This document shows positions 25,080 through 33,835 of a DNA stretch of 64,000 nt, piece by piece (position 1 is the first letter of the stretch; each line of letters begins with the position of its first letter). The position numbers and the translations under genes are program-made. A model generated the notes under the pieces. That model had not been told where the DNA came from. It searched no databases and saw only the letters and a program-made list of their open reading frames with translations. Source of the DNA: Streptomyces sp. NWU339 (GTDB lineage Bacteria; Actinomycetota; Actinomycetes; Streptomycetales; Streptomycetaceae); contig NZ_QFRK01000010.1 in assembly GCF_003143855.1 (NCBI RefSeq), positions 140,208 through 204,207 on the forward strand. The letters are read 5' to 3'.

Positions 25080-25589
25080 TCAGTCCTCGTCGACGAGTCG
25101 GGCCAGACGGATGCGGTTGATCTTCCCCAGTTCGGTGCGGACGATCCCGCGCTCCCGCTCCGGCGTGTTGCCCAGGCGCGCGGTCAGCGCGTCACGCAGC
25201 TGCTCGCCGGTCCGGCCAGTGGCGCAGATGAGGAACACATGGCCGAACCTCTCCTGGTAGGCGAGGTTCAGTTCGAGCATCTCCGCCTTGAGCCGGTCCG
25301 GCGCGGCGGTCATGCCGCTCTGCTCCCGCTGCGAGGCCGGGTCGCCGGGCCGGGGCCTGCCGATCGGCGGGTGCCCGGCCATCGCCTCCTGGAGGTCCGC
25401 CGCGCTCAGCCCGCTCACGGCGGCGTCGGAGGCGGCGTACAGGTCGTCGGCGGTGGCGTAGGGCCGGTCGGCGAGCAGTCGGCGGGCCCACGCCGTGGAG
25501 GCACACGCCTCGTGGAGGGCGGCGAGGGCCGCCGGCTCCTCCAGCGCGTTGAAGCGGGCCAGGCCCGGCGGCGTGGCAGTGGACGTCAC
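25080..25589 (-). CDS. uraD: OHCU decarboxylase
   Basis: 169-aa enzyme giving S-allantoin from 2-oxo-4-hydroxy-4-carboxy-5-ureidoimidazoline. I start at GTG 25589 (VTSTATPP) since GGGAGG lies 5 bases upstream; an open frame extends further but is not family-like. ARFNALEEPAALAALHEACA opens the fold, AGHPPIGRP contains the catalytic His, and NLAYQERFGHVFLICATGRT is the C-terminal signature. It is the first gene of the urate operon, and the 150 bp upstream carry nested palindromes. Confidence 0.94.
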   Translation of the reverse strand: MTSTATPPGLARFNALEEPAALAALHEACASTAWARRLLADRPYATADDLYAASDAAVSGLSAADLQEAMAGHPPIGRPRPGDPASQREQSGMTAAPDRLKAEMLELNLAYQERFGHVFLICATGRTGEQLRDALTARLGNTPERERGIVRTELGKINRIRLARLVDED

Positions 25590-25665
25590 GGTGGCCTCCC
25601 CGGCCGCGAGCGGCCTCGGTGCTGAGCGGGCGTGCCGACAGCTAACGTCGCCACGGGCCGTCACG

Positions 25666-25685
25666 TCAACAGTTTGTTGAAAACT
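25666..25685. promoter_or_regulatory. Nested palindromes upstream of the urate operon
   Basis: TCAACAGTTTGTTGA (25666-25680, 6+3+6) overlaps AGTTTGTTGAAAACT (25671-25685, 5+5+5). Both are perfect dyads, 77 and 82 bases before the uraD start. They are AT-rich compared with their surroundings and probably bind the regulator of the uraD-uraH-uricase-deaminase operon. Which protein binds is unknown; the HTH protein encoded just upstream is one candidate. Confidence 0.55.
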
Positions 25686-25743
25686 GGCGGACGGCCACCA
25701 CGCCACGCAGCGCCATGAGCGGTTCGTACGCCCTGGTCAGGGC

Positions 25744-26112
25744 TCAGGAGCCCTTCTCGCGGTTGAGGTAGTTGTAGACGGTGAACCGGCTGACGCCGAG
25801 CGCGCTCGCCACGGTCTCCACCCCGTGCCGTACGGCGAAGGCGCCGCGCGCCTCCAGACTCCGTACGATCTCCTGCTTGGCCCTGCGGTCCAGCTCGGCG
25901 AGGGGTCTGCCCTGCCGGCGCTCGAGGGCGGCGAGCATGTGATCGAGGGAGTCGGCGAGCTGGGGCAGGCGCACGGCGACGGCGTCGACCCCCTCCCAGA
26001 CGAGTACGACGTCGTCGGGACCGGCCTCGTCGGGCGGGAGCAGCTGCCCGCCCATGGCGTCGACGAGTGGCTTGACGGCCGCGATGAACGGCTCGTCCGC
26101 CGCGCCGCTCAT
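25744..26112 (-). CDS. Small helix-turn-helix protein of the urate cluster
   Basis: 122-aa cytoplasmic protein. The C-terminal 45 residues are a clear HTH: RAKQEIVRSLEARGAFAVRH then ETVASALGVSRFTVYNYLNR, like the Fis/DnaA-type or PuuR-like helix pairs. The first 75 residues (VDAMGGQLLPPDEAGPDDVV onward) resemble no domain I can name and may bind a ligand or dimerise. The start at ATG 26112 overlaps the upstream thiamine-binding-like gene by four bases (ATGA). It sits 154 bases upstream of uraD on the same strand, so it likely senses a purine intermediate and controls the operon; this is inferred from position. Confidence 0.78.
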   Translation of the reverse strand: MSGAADEPFIAAVKPLVDAMGGQLLPPDEAGPDDVVLVWEGVDAVAVRLPQLADSLDHMLAALERRQGRPLAELDRRAKQEIVRSLEARGAFAVRHGVETVASALGVSRFTVYNYLNREKGS

Positions 26113-26360
26113 TCCTCGCCCTCCGCGATCACGTTGACCTGGAGCGAGATCCGGGTGGCACCCGCCTCCAGGGACCGGCGGAGCAGGGCGTCGACGGTGG
26201 TGAGCACCGTGTCCGCGCCGCCCTCCGCGGTGTTCCCGAACGGCCCGACGTCCACCGAGTCCAGCTCGGCCGCCTCCACGACCTCCCGGGCCGCCACCGC
26301 GTGCGCGGGCGCCTCGTCCAGGTCGAAGGGCTCGGTCGTGAACTCCACTCTCAATCGCAC
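26109..26360 (-). CDS. Thiamine-binding-like small protein (MTH1187/YkoF fold)
   Basis: 83-aa protein beginning at GTG 26360. The pattern FTTEPFDLDE, VDVGPFGNTAEGGADTVLTT and ATRISLQVNVIAEGE matches the MTH1187/YkoF (DUF77) thiamine-binding fold: a small beta-alpha-beta unit with GPxGTxxEG in the turn. The GGGGGAG site is very close (2-3 bases) to the GTG. A GTG 12 bases downstream is an alternative start at a looser spacing. It overlaps the HTH gene by four bases. Its ligand need not be thiamine; a role in sensing or binding a pyrimidine- or purine-like compound is possible. Confidence 0.65.
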   Translation of the reverse strand: MRLRVEFTTEPFDLDEAPAHAVAAREVVEAAELDSVDVGPFGNTAEGGADTVLTTVDALLRRSLEAGATRISLQVNVIAEGEE

Positions 26361-26682
26361 TGCTCCCCCATGACGTCGGCTCCGACCTGCTCGTTCTCTC
26401 GGTCCTCCGGCCGAGAGAGCACATTCGGGGCACTTCCTCCCGTCAGGGCGCCGAACGCCCGTCCCACCGCCGCCCCGGTCCGTTGTTCCGGATCGGGGAA
26501 GAGGTGGCTGTGGGCGTTCGGGGTCATCGCGGCGTCGGTGTGCCCCGGCCGCTCCGGCACGACCTTAACGGACTCCCCCGCGGCGATCAGCAGGACGGCG
26601 GAGACGAAGTGGTCGCAGCCGCACCGACTGCTGCGGCTCCCGAGGTGGACGCGAGGTCATCGCCTCGAGGAGGTCCTGTCGT
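26361..26682. promoter_or_regulatory. Upstream region of the HTH/urate cluster with one hairpin
   Basis: 322 bp without a confident gene. TCTCTCGG (26395-26402) and CCGAGAGA (26411-26418) form an 8-bp stem, 35 bases before the thiamine-binding-like start; it could be an operator. A 69-codon minus-strand frame (26351-26560) that runs into the next gene lacks a good start site and is not called. Confidence 0.35.
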
Positions 26683-27030
26683 TCACTCCTCCGGCGTGCG
26701 GGCGGGGCCGGGACGGCACAGCTGTGCCCAGAGGCGGGCCGCTTCGTGTGCGCTGCGCCGGCGGTGGACGGCGGCACGGGCCCAGAGGCCGGTCGCGACG
26801 GTCGAACCTGTCAGGGCCGCCGCACAGGGCAGCCACCAGCCCCCGGTCACGAACAGGAGTACGGCGACGACGGCCGGCGTGCTCCAGCCGCTGAGGCAGG
26901 CCACCGCCTCGGCACGACGGGACGCGGGCCGGTCGGCCCCCGCGCGCAGATCCACGAGGGCCGGCACGTACCAGACGGAGCCGGCCGCGGTCACCGCCGC
27001 GGCGCCGAGGGCCAGGACTGGATGGGACAC
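26683..27030 (-). CDS. Small integral membrane protein downstream of ctaD
   Basis: 115-aa hypothetical protein starting 3 bases after the ctaD stop on the same strand, so co-transcribed. Two to three hydrophobic helices are visible: LALGAAAVTAAGSVWYVPAL, then WSTPAVVAVLLFVTGGWWL and PCAAALTGSTVATG. The C-terminus is charged (AVHRRRSAHEAARLWAQL) and likely cytoplasmic. It matches none of the standard cytochrome oxidase subunits I know, but its position suggests a small accessory or assembly protein. Confidence 0.7.
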   Translation of the reverse strand: MSHPVLALGAAAVTAAGSVWYVPALVDLRAGADRPASRRAEAVACLSGWSTPAVVAVLLFVTGGWWLPCAAALTGSTVATGLWARAAVHRRRSAHEAARLWAQLCRPGPARTPEE

Positions 27031-27033
27031 GGC

Positions 27034-28725
27034 TCAGCCCACCGTCTCCATGGCGGCGATCTCCGGGTGGTGTACGTCGAAGGCGGGGGATTCGGACCGG
27101 ATGCGGGGCAGGGAGGTGAAGTTGTGGCGCGGGGGCGGGCAGGACGTGGCCCACTCCAGGGAGCGGCCGTAGCCCCAGGGATCGTCGACCTCGACCTTCT
27201 CGCCGTACTTGGCCGTCCGCCACACGTTGTAGAAGAACGGCAGCAGCGACATGCCCAGCAGGAACGACCCGATCGACGACAGGGTGTTGAGGGCGGTGAA
27301 GCCGTCGGCCGCCAGGTAGTCCGAGTACCGGCGGGGCATGCCCTCGGCGCCCAGCCAGTGCTGGACCAGGAAGGTGAGGTGGAAACCCGCCGTGAGCGTC
27401 CAGAAGGTGATCTTTCCGAGGCGCTCGTCGAGCATCTTGCCGGTGAACTTCGGCCACCAGAAGTGGAACCCGGCGAACATCGCGTACACGACGGTGCCGA
27501 AGACCGTGTAGTGGAAGTGCGCGACGACGAAGTACGAGTCGGTGAGGTGGAAGTCCAGCGGCGGCGAGGCCAGGATGACTCCGGTCAGCCCGCCGAAGAG
27601 GAACGTGACGAGGAAGCCCGCGGTCCAGAGCATGGGCGTCTCGAACGACAGGCTGCCCTTCCACATCGTGCCGATCCAGTTGAAGAACTTCACTCCGGTC
27701 GGGATGGCGATCAGGAAGGTCATGAAGGAGAAGAACGGCAGCAGCACTCCGCCCGTGGTGTACATGTGGTGCGCCCAGACGGTCAACGACAGACCCGCGA
27801 TGGCGATCGTCGCGCCGATCAGCCCCATGTAGCCGAACATCGGCTTGCGGGAGAAGACCGGGATCACCTCGGAGACGATGCCGAAGAACGGCAGGGCCAG
27901 GATGTAGACCTCGGGGTGGCCGAAGAACCAGAACAGGTGCTGCCACAGCAGCGCCCCGCCGTTCGCCGCGTCGAAGATGTGGCCGCCGAACCTGCGGTCG
28001 TACTCCAGGGCGAACAGCGCCGCCGCCAGGACCGGGAACACCATGAGGACCAGCACGCTGGTGAGGAGCACGTTCCAGGTGAAGATCGGCAGGCGGAACA
28101 TGGTCATGCCCGGCGCGCGCATGCAGATGATGGTGGTGATGAAGTTGACCGCGCCCAGGATCGAGCCGAAGCCGGACAACGCCACGCCCATGATCCACAG
28201 GTCGGCTCCCACGCCCGGCGAGTAGACGGCGTCGGACAGCGGGGCGTACAGGAACCAGCCGAAGCCGGCGGCGCCGTCCGGGGTGAGGAAGCCGCTCGCC
28301 GCGATCGACGAACCGAGGAAGAACAGCCAGTAGGCGAGCATGTTCAGCCGGGGGAAGGCCACGTCCGGTGCGCCGATCTGCAACGGCATGATCCAGTTCG
28401 CGAACCCGGTGAACAACGGCATCGCGAACATCAGCAGCATGATCGAACCGTGCATCGTGAACGCCTGGTTGAACTGCTCGTTCGACATGATCTGCAGACC
28501 GGGCCGGGCCAGCTCCGCCCGCATCACCAGCGCCATCACACCGCCGACGACGAAGAACACGAACGCGGAGACCAGGTAGAGCGTCCCGATCTTCTTGTGG
28601 TCGGTGGTCGTCAGCCACTCCACCCACGACGGGCGCGCGGTCCCGGGCGCGATCCCCCGGGGATGCCCGGGCGCCCCCGTGCCGGAAACCACGTCGTGCC
28701 CCTCCGCGGCCTTTACCTCTTGCAT
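27034..28725 (-). CDS. ctaD: Cytochrome c oxidase subunit I (orphan copy)
   Basis: 563-aa haem-copper oxidase core subunit with about 12 helices. ATG 28725 follows GAGGGG. All metal ligands are present: [15 protein letters not shown] (haem a His), [14 protein letters not shown] (CuB His, cross-linked Tyr, proton-channel Glu), [10 protein letters not shown] (two CuB His) and [11 protein letters not shown] (haem a3 and haem a). [14 protein letters not shown] is the usual N-terminus. Subunits II, III and the qcr genes are absent, so this is a stand-alone second copy of the kind seen in streptomycetes; it would need subunits from another locus. Only the small membrane gene is attached to it. Confidence 0.95.
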   Translation of the reverse strand: MQEVKAAEGHDVVSGTGAPGHPRGIAPGTARPSWVEWLTTTDHKKIGTLYLVSAFVFFVVGGVMALVMRAELARPGLQIMSNEQFNQAFTMHGSIMLLMFAMPLFTGFANWIMPLQIGAPDVAFPRLNMLAYWLFFLGSSIAASGFLTPDGAAGFGWFLYAPLSDAVYSPGVGADLWIMGVALSGFGSILGAVNFITTIICMRAPGMTMFRLPIFTWNVLLTSVLVLMVFPVLAAALFALEYDRRFGGHIFDAANGGALLWQHLFWFFGHPEVYILALPFFGIVSEVIPVFSRKPMFGYMGLIGATIAIAGLSLTVWAHHMYTTGGVLLPFFSFMTFLIAIPTGVKFFNWIGTMWKGSLSFETPMLWTAGFLVTFLFGGLTGVILASPPLDFHLTDSYFVVAHFHYTVFGTVVYAMFAGFHFWWPKFTGKMLDERLGKITFWTLTAGFHLTFLVQHWLGAEGMPRRYSDYLAADGFTALNTLSSIGSFLLGMSLLPFFYNVWRTAKYGEKVEVDDPWGYGRSLEWATSCPPPRHNFTSLPRIRSESPAFDVHHPEIAAMETVG

Positions 28726-29127
28726 CTGCCCCTCGTCCACCGTCGGCGCCCCGCCCTTCCGCTCATGTCCGTACACGTCGTCGACGAGCCGGGAGAGGCC
28801 GGGTCGACCGGAGCGGACGCGACGCCTCCCGGCCGCTGCCACATGATCCTTTCCGGGGTACCGGGGTCGGACAGGGCCGAACAGTCCATACCGGGTCCCG
28901 AGGGGAGGGCCCAACGGCCCTGATGCGCCCAGCGGCCGGGGGTCGGCGTCGGACTGCCGTCCCCGCGCCCCGATCCCGCTGCGGGGAGCCTTGCGGATTT
29001 CTCGCCGTCCCGGCCAGGCGTCCGCTTCACATGACGTTCATCGCCCCCTCCCCGAGCCGGTGCGCCCGACGCCTGCGCGTGACCTCGCGCGCCCCCCTCT
29101 TGACAGCCTCGAGACCCGCGGGCAATC
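28726..29127. other. Divergent intergenic region between ctaD and hyi
   Basis: About 400 bp without a convincing gene. It must hold the ctaD promoter (minus strand) and, at its right end, the hyi promoter (plus strand). I saw no clear palindrome in the first 400 bases; the twin operator of hyi begins at 29128. Confidence 0.4.
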
Positions 29128-29163
29128 TTCCAGTAAGCAGAAAGAAGATTCCGCAATACGAAA
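29128..29163 (+). promoter_or_regulatory. Twin 15-bp operator at the hyi promoter
   Basis: Two boxes, TTCCAGTAAGCAGAA (29128-29142) and TTCCGCAATACGAAA (29149-29163), start 21 bp apart, exactly two helical turns. The second ends 30 bases before the hyi ATG. Each differs from its counterpart upstream of gcl at only two of 15 positions, with the same order, spacing and orientation to the gene. This is strong evidence for one regulator. In S. coelicolor the IclR-family repressor AllR controls these genes; that the boxes are AllR sites is inferred. Confidence 0.75.
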
Positions 29164-29193
29164 TATGAATCGAGAGGAAGGGAGCACGGTCCG

Positions 29194-30051
29194 ATGCCAG
29201 GTGCCGAGTGGAGTACGGCCGCAGAGCAGCGCTTCGACGTCAACCTGTCGATCCTCTTCACCGAACTCCCGCTCCTGGAGCGCCCCGCGGCCGCCGCCGC
29301 GGCCGGTTTCACCGCGGTCGAGCTGTGGTGGCCCTGGGCCGACTCGCCCACACCGGAGCGGTCCGAACTGGACGGTCTGCACAAGGCGATCGAGGACGCG
29401 GGCGTCCGGCTCACGGGCCTGAACTTCTACGCCGGGCAGCTCCCCGGCCCGGACCGCGGCGCCCTGTCCGTCCCGGGCGAGGAGTCGGAGCGGTTCCGCG
29501 CCAACGTCGAGGTCGCCGCGGGCTTCGCCGAGTCCCTCGGCTGCACGGCCCTCAACGCGCTGTACGGCAACCGCGTCGACGGCGTGGATCCCGCCGAGCA
29601 GGACGCGCTCGCCCTGGAGAACCTCGCCCTCGCCGCCCGCGCTGCCCACCGGATCGGCGCGATCCTGTTGGTCGAGGCACTGAACCGGCCCGAGTCGCCG
29701 CGGTACCCGCTGGTGTCGGCGCCGGCGGCGGTGCAGGTCGTCGACCAGGTGAACGCGGCCACGGGGCTGGGCAACGCCCGGTTCCTGATGGACCTGTACC
29801 ACCTGTCCAGGAACGGCGAGGACCTGCCGGCGGTGATCGAGCGGTACGCCGCGCGGACCGGCCATGTGCAGATCGCCGACAACCCCGGCCGCGGTGCCCC
29901 CGGCACCGGCTCGCTCCCGCTGGCGGACCTCCTCGGACGGCTGCGGAAGGCGGGTTACGCGGGCTGGGTCGGCCTGGAGTACAAGCCCGGCGACCGGCCG
30001 AGCGCCGAGGCCTTCGACTGGCTGCCGGCCGAGGCCCGCGCCCCCCGCTGA
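29194..30051 (+). CDS. hyi: Hydroxypyruvate isomerase
   Basis: 285-aa TIM-barrel enzyme that interconverts hydroxypyruvate and tartronate semialdehyde. ATG 29194 is preceded by GGGAG. FDVNLSILFTELPLLERPAA opens the barrel; FTAVELWWPW, LLVEALNRPE (metal-binding Glu), FLMDLYHLSRNGED (Asp/His) and HVQIADNPGRGAPGTGSLP (His, substrate side) are the metal-site strands, and WVGLEYKPGDRPSAEA ends it. It is followed by tartronate semialdehyde reductase 48 bases later, so the two are co-transcribed, and it sits opposite gcl in the same small gene group. Confidence 0.93.
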   Translation: MPGAEWSTAAEQRFDVNLSILFTELPLLERPAAAAAAGFTAVELWWPWADSPTPERSELDGLHKAIEDAGVRLTGLNFYAGQLPGPDRGALSVPGEESERFRANVEVAAGFAESLGCTALNALYGNRVDGVDPAEQDALALENLALAARAAHRIGAILLVEALNRPESPRYPLVSAPAAVQVVDQVNAATGLGNARFLMDLYHLSRNGEDLPAVIERYAARTGHVQIADNPGRGAPGTGSLPLADLLGRLRKAGYAGWVGLEYKPGDRPSAEAFDWLPAEARAPR

Positions 30052-30099
30052 GCAGTGGACGCCCGCAGACACCGCAGAGCGAAAGAGAGGCACCCCCGC

Positions 30100-30993
30100 A
30101 TGAGCACCGCCCTTCCCAAGGTCTCCTGGATCGGCCTCGGCATCATGGGCTCCCCCATGTCCGAGAACCTGATCAAGGCGGGCTACCACGTCACCGGTCA
30201 CACCCTGGAACAGGAGAAGCTGGAGCGGTTGGCCGCCGCGGGCGGCACCGCCGCCGCCTCCGTCGCCGAGGCGGTCCGTGACGCGGACGTGATCATCACC
30301 ATGGTGCCCGCCTCTCCCCAGGTGGAGGCGGTCGCCTACGGACCCGACGGCATCCTGGAGAACGCCCGGCCCGGTGCCCTGCTGATCGACATGTCCTCGA
30401 TCACCCCGCAGACCTCGGTCGACCTGGCCGCCGCCGCGAGGGACAAGGGCATCCGGGTGCTCGACGCCCCGGTGTCCGGCGGCGAGGCGGGCGCCGTCGA
30501 GGCGGTGCTGTCCATCATGGTCGGCGGTGAACAGGCCGACTTCGACCGGGCGAAGCCGCTCTTCGACGTACTCGGCAGGACGGTCGTGCGGTGCGGACCG
30601 CACGGCTCCGGCCAGACCGTGAAGGCCGCCAACCAGCTGATCGTCGCCGTCAACATCCAGGCGTGTGCCGAGGCCGTGGTCTTCCTGGAGAAGTCCGGCG
30701 TGGACCTGGCGGCCGCGCTGGACGTCCTGAACGGCGGTCTCGCGGGCTCCACCGTGCTGACCCGCAAGAAGGACAACTTCCTCGCCCGTGACTTCGCGCC
30801 CGGCTTCCGCATCGATCTGCACCACAAGGACATGGGCATCGTCACCGACGCCGCCCGCGCCGTCGGGGCGGCCCTGCCCGTCGGCGCGGTGGTCGCGCAA
30901 CTGGTCGCGAGCCTGCGCGCGCAGGGCGACGGCGGCCTGGACCACTCCGCGCTGCTGCGCGCGGTGGAGCGGCTGTCCGGCGCCCAGGTCTGA
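30100..30993 (+). CDS. glxR: 2-Hydroxy-3-oxopropionate (tartronate semialdehyde) reductase
   Basis: 297-aa beta-hydroxyacid dehydrogenase that reduces tartronate semialdehyde to D-glycerate with NAD(P)H. From ATG 30100 the Rossmann motif WIGLGIMGSPMSENLI starts near residue 9. DAPVSGGEAGAVEAVLSIMV is the substrate-binding signature, and GSGQTVKAANQLIVAVNIQA contains the catalytic Lys, followed by FRIDLHHKDMGIVTDAA. Full length. It ends the hyi-glxR unit and is followed by two strong hairpins. With gcl and hyi it forms the glyoxylate-to-glycerate route that disposes of glyoxylate from allantoin. Confidence 0.93.
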   Translation: MSTALPKVSWIGLGIMGSPMSENLIKAGYHVTGHTLEQEKLERLAAAGGTAAASVAEAVRDADVIITMVPASPQVEAVAYGPDGILENARPGALLIDMSSITPQTSVDLAAAARDKGIRVLDAPVSGGEAGAVEAVLSIMVGGEQADFDRAKPLFDVLGRTVVRCGPHGSGQTVKAANQLIVAVNIQACAEAVVFLEKSGVDLAAALDVLNGGLAGSTVLTRKKDNFLARDFAPGFRIDLHHKDMGIVTDAARAVGAALPVGAVVAQLVASLRAQGDGGLDHSALLRAVERLSGAQV

Positions 30994-31003
30994 CCGTCCG
31001 ACC

Positions 31004-31064
31004 CGCGTACGGCCGCCGACGGGGGGCGAGGCCGTACGCGCGGCCCGCGGGGTCTCCCCGCGGG
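31004..31064 (+). terminator. Tandem terminator hairpins after glxR
   Basis: First hairpin: CGCGTACGGCC (31004-31014) with GGCCGTACGCG (31030-31040), 11 bp. Second: CCCGCGGGG (31044-31052), loop TCT, CCCCGCGGG (31056-31064), 9 bp. Together they are a strong transcription end 11 bases after the stop. The rest of the gap to 31303 shows nothing I recognise. Confidence 0.8.
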
Positions 31065-31303
31065 CGGGCGAGGGCGCCGCGGCGGCGCGCGAGCCAGTGC
31101 GGTGGTGAAGGCCGCCGGGGCACCTCCTTCGACCTGAGCGGAGGGGCACCCGGTGCCGTCGCACCCGCCGCGGTCCCGAGCCCGGCCCACCGACCCCGTC
31201 CGGCGGCGCGAACACACCGTCGCGCCCGGCCTCGCGCCGCCGGACGGCCCCGCCTCCCGGCGTCCGGGGTGCGGATCCGCCCGGCGGGCAGGAGCCTGGG
31301 GGC

Positions 31304-31540
31304 ATGGCACCTCCCACGGAGCAACCGCACATCGTGGTCCATGCGCCGGCCCTGGACGGTTCGCGGCGGGTCACCTCGGGCGACGAGACGCTGGGCGTCG
31401 CCTCGCACGTCGACGACGTCGGCGAGATCCTGCGGCTGGCGGACCTCTACGTCACCGACGTCGAGGAGGCCGACCTCATCGAGTGGCAGGGCGGCGGCCC
31501 CGACGACTGGCCGGGCCTGTCGGAGCACCACGAGGCCTGA
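31304..31540 (+). CDS. Small hypothetical acidic protein
   Basis: 78-aa protein from ATG 31304, with GGAG upstream. It is acidic and soluble, with an alpha/beta pattern: QPHIVVHAPALDGSRRVTSG, SHVDDVGEILRLADLYVTD and EEADLIEWQGGGPDDWPGL. No known domain is recognised. It lies between the glxR terminator and the end of gcl, convergent with gcl. Codon usage looks genuine. A role is not apparent. Confidence 0.55.
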   Translation: MAPPTEQPHIVVHAPALDGSRRVTSGDETLGVASHVDDVGEILRLADLYVTDVEEADLIEWQGGGPDDWPGLSEHHEA

Positions 31541-31786
31541 GCGGGGCGGGGACGTACGGCCGTTCCCGGTCCACCGGTTCTACGGCAGCGGCCGTAGCCC
31601 GGCTACGGCACTCTCAAATGAACCTCTGAACCGGGCCCGGGAGGCTTCGAGCACCCCCACCGACGGGCACATACCCCGTACACGGGGCCCGCCGGCACGG
31701 GGGCGGCGGGCCCCGCTCAGGGGAAGCCCCGGGCTACGGCAGCGACAGCGACAGCGCCGATGTTCGCCGACGCCGTACGACGCCCG

Positions 31787-33571
31787 TCAGACCTTCAGCG
31801 TCCTGATCGACGTCGGGGCGTGCCACGGCTCCGTCGCGATGTCCTCGAACTCGACGACCTCGCTTATGTCGTTGGTGGTCGACATGGAGATGTCGGTGAC
31901 GCGCTCCAGGATCGCCTCGACGACCACCGGGACCCTGAACTCCGCGGCGAGCTTCTTGGCCTCCTCCAGCGCCGGGCCCAGTCCGCCGGGTTCGGTCACC
32001 CGGATCGCCTTGCAGCCGAGGCCCTCGGCGACCCGTACGTGGTCGACGCCGTAGACGCCCAGTTCGGGCGCGTTGACGTTCTCGAACTCCAGGTTGACCT
32101 GGAAGTCGATGTCAAACGCCCGCTGCGCCTGACGGATGAGACCCAAGTAGGAGTTGTTCAGCAGGACATGTACGTAGGGGATCTTGTGCTGCGCCCCGAC
32201 GGCCAGCTCTTCCAGCATGAACTGGAAGTCGTAGTCGCCGGACAGGGCGACGACCTGTGCACCGGGGTCGGCCTTGGCCACGCCCAGTGCCGCCGGGACG
32301 GTCCAGCCGAGGGGGCCGGCCTGGCCGCAGTTGATCCAGTGCCGGGGCCGGTGGACGTGCAGCATCTGGGCGCCGGCGATCTGTGAGAGGCCGATCGTCG
32401 AGACGTACCGCGTCTCCGGGCCGAAGGCCCTGTTCATCTCCTCGTAGACGCGCTGCGGCTTGATCGGGACATCGTCGAAGTGCGTACGGCGCTGGAGCGT
32501 GGCCCGCTTCTCCTGTGCCGCGGCCGCCCAGGCGGAACGGTCGGGCAGCCCTCCCTCGGCGCTGAGTTCCTTCGCGACCCGGACGAACAGCTCCAGCGCG
32601 GCGCGCGCGTCGGAGGCGATGCCGTAGTCGGGAGCGAAGATCCGGCCGATCTGGGTGGGGTCGATGTCGACGTGGACGAAGGTCCGGCCGGCCGTGTAGA
32701 CGTCGAGCCTGCCGGTGTGGCGGTTGGCCCAGCGGTTGCCGATGCCGAGGACGAAGTCGGACTCCAGGAAGGTCGCGTTGCCGTAGCGGTGCGAGGTCTG
32801 CAGGCCGACCATACCGGCGTTCAGTTCGTGGTCGTCGGGGAGGACGCCCCAGCCCATCAGGGTCGGCACGACCGGCGTACCGGTCAACTCGGCGAACTGC
32901 ACGAGGAGTTCGGCGGCGTCGGCATTGAGGATGCCGCCGCCCGCGACGATCAGGGGGCGCTCGGCGGCGTTCAGCATGCCGAGCGCCTTCTCGATCTGGG
33001 CGCGGCTCGCGGCGGGCTTGTGGACGGGGAGCGGCTCGTACGTCCCCGGGTCGAACTCGATCTCCGTGCGCTGCACGTCGATCGGCAGGTCGATGAGGAC
33101 CGGGCCCGGCCGGCCGGAGCGCATGAGGTGGAATGCCTGCTGGAAGACACCGGGGACCTGCGCGGCCTCCAGGACGGTCACCGCCATCTTGGTGACCGGC
33201 CTCGCGATGGCGGCGATGTCGACGGCCTGGAAGTCCTCCTTGTGGAGCACCGCGGTCGGGGCCTGGCCGGTGACGCACAGGATCGGAACGGAGTCGCCGG
33301 TCGCGGAGTACAGGCCGGTGATCATGTCGGTGCCGGCCGGACCGGAGGTCCCGACGCAGACCCCGATGTTGCCCGCTCGGGTACGGGTGTAGCCCTCGGC
33401 CATGTGCGAGGCGCCCTCGACATGGCGGGCGAGGGTGTGGGTGATGCCGCCGGAGGCCTTGAGCGCCGCGTAGAAGGGGTTGATCGCCGCGCCGGGGACA
33501 CCGAACGCGTCGGTGACGCCCTCGCGCTTGAGGATTTCGACTGCCGCGCGGGCAGCGGTCATTCGGGCCAT
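31787..33571 (-). CDS. gcl: Glyoxylate carboligase
   Basis: 594-aa thiamine diphosphate enzyme that joins two glyoxylates to tartronate semialdehyde plus CO2. Start ATG 33571 follows AGGAG. At residue 51 the usual catalytic Glu is Val ([14 protein letters not shown]), the known signature of glyoxylate carboligase. [20 protein letters not shown] with [17 protein letters not shown] is the ThDP-binding region, and [19 protein letters not shown] is the FAD/cofactor loop. [20 protein letters not shown] ends the protein, as in other Gcl proteins. Twin 15-bp operators lie upstream, matching those at hyi. The products feed hyi and glxR on the opposite strand. Confidence 0.96.
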   Translation of the reverse strand: MARMTAARAAVEILKREGVTDAFGVPGAAINPFYAALKASGGITHTLARHVEGASHMAEGYTRTRAGNIGVCVGTSGPAGTDMITGLYSATGDSVPILCVTGQAPTAVLHKEDFQAVDIAAIARPVTKMAVTVLEAAQVPGVFQQAFHLMRSGRPGPVLIDLPIDVQRTEIEFDPGTYEPLPVHKPAASRAQIEKALGMLNAAERPLIVAGGGILNADAAELLVQFAELTGTPVVPTLMGWGVLPDDHELNAGMVGLQTSHRYGNATFLESDFVLGIGNRWANRHTGRLDVYTAGRTFVHVDIDPTQIGRIFAPDYGIASDARAALELFVRVAKELSAEGGLPDRSAWAAAAQEKRATLQRRTHFDDVPIKPQRVYEEMNRAFGPETRYVSTIGLSQIAGAQMLHVHRPRHWINCGQAGPLGWTVPAALGVAKADPGAQVVALSGDYDFQFMLEELAVGAQHKIPYVHVLLNNSYLGLIRQAQRAFDIDFQVNLEFENVNAPELGVYGVDHVRVAEGLGCKAIRVTEPGGLGPALEEAKKLAAEFRVPVVVEAILERVTDISMSTTNDISEVVEFEDIATEPWHAPTSIRTLKV

Positions 33572-33630
33572 GGAGTACTCCTGCTTCGACTGTCGGATTC
33601 GCACTCCCGTCGCGCCCCGCGGTGCGCTTC

Positions 33631-33666
33631 TTCCGTATTTCGGAAAGTAACTTCTGCTATCTGGAA
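33631..33666 (-). promoter_or_regulatory. Twin 15-bp operator at the gcl promoter
   Basis: Read in gene direction, TTCCAGATAGCAGAA (33666-33652) is followed 21 bp later by TTCCGAAATACGGAA (33645-33631), a perfect palindrome except for its centre. The pair matches the hyi operator at 26 of 30 positions. The nearer box ends 59 bases before the gcl ATG. Confidence 0.75.
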
Positions 33667-33835
33667 TGAATGTAGGCAGGGTGGGCGAAGGTCGTCAAGA
33701 GAGCGGCACGAGGGCGTCAAGAGACGGCACGAGTGCCCTCCGGGAGCGGCAACCGCCGGACAGGGCGGGCGTGCGGGAGGACGATGGGGACGCCGGTCCG
33801 AGGTCAGGTCGTCCAGGAACGGAAGTGGTGGGGCC

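Noticed and set aside
26351..26560. 69-codon minus-strand frame upstream of the thiamine-binding-like gene
   Set aside because: No good ribosome-binding site, no domain, and it runs into the following gene; more likely leader sequence.
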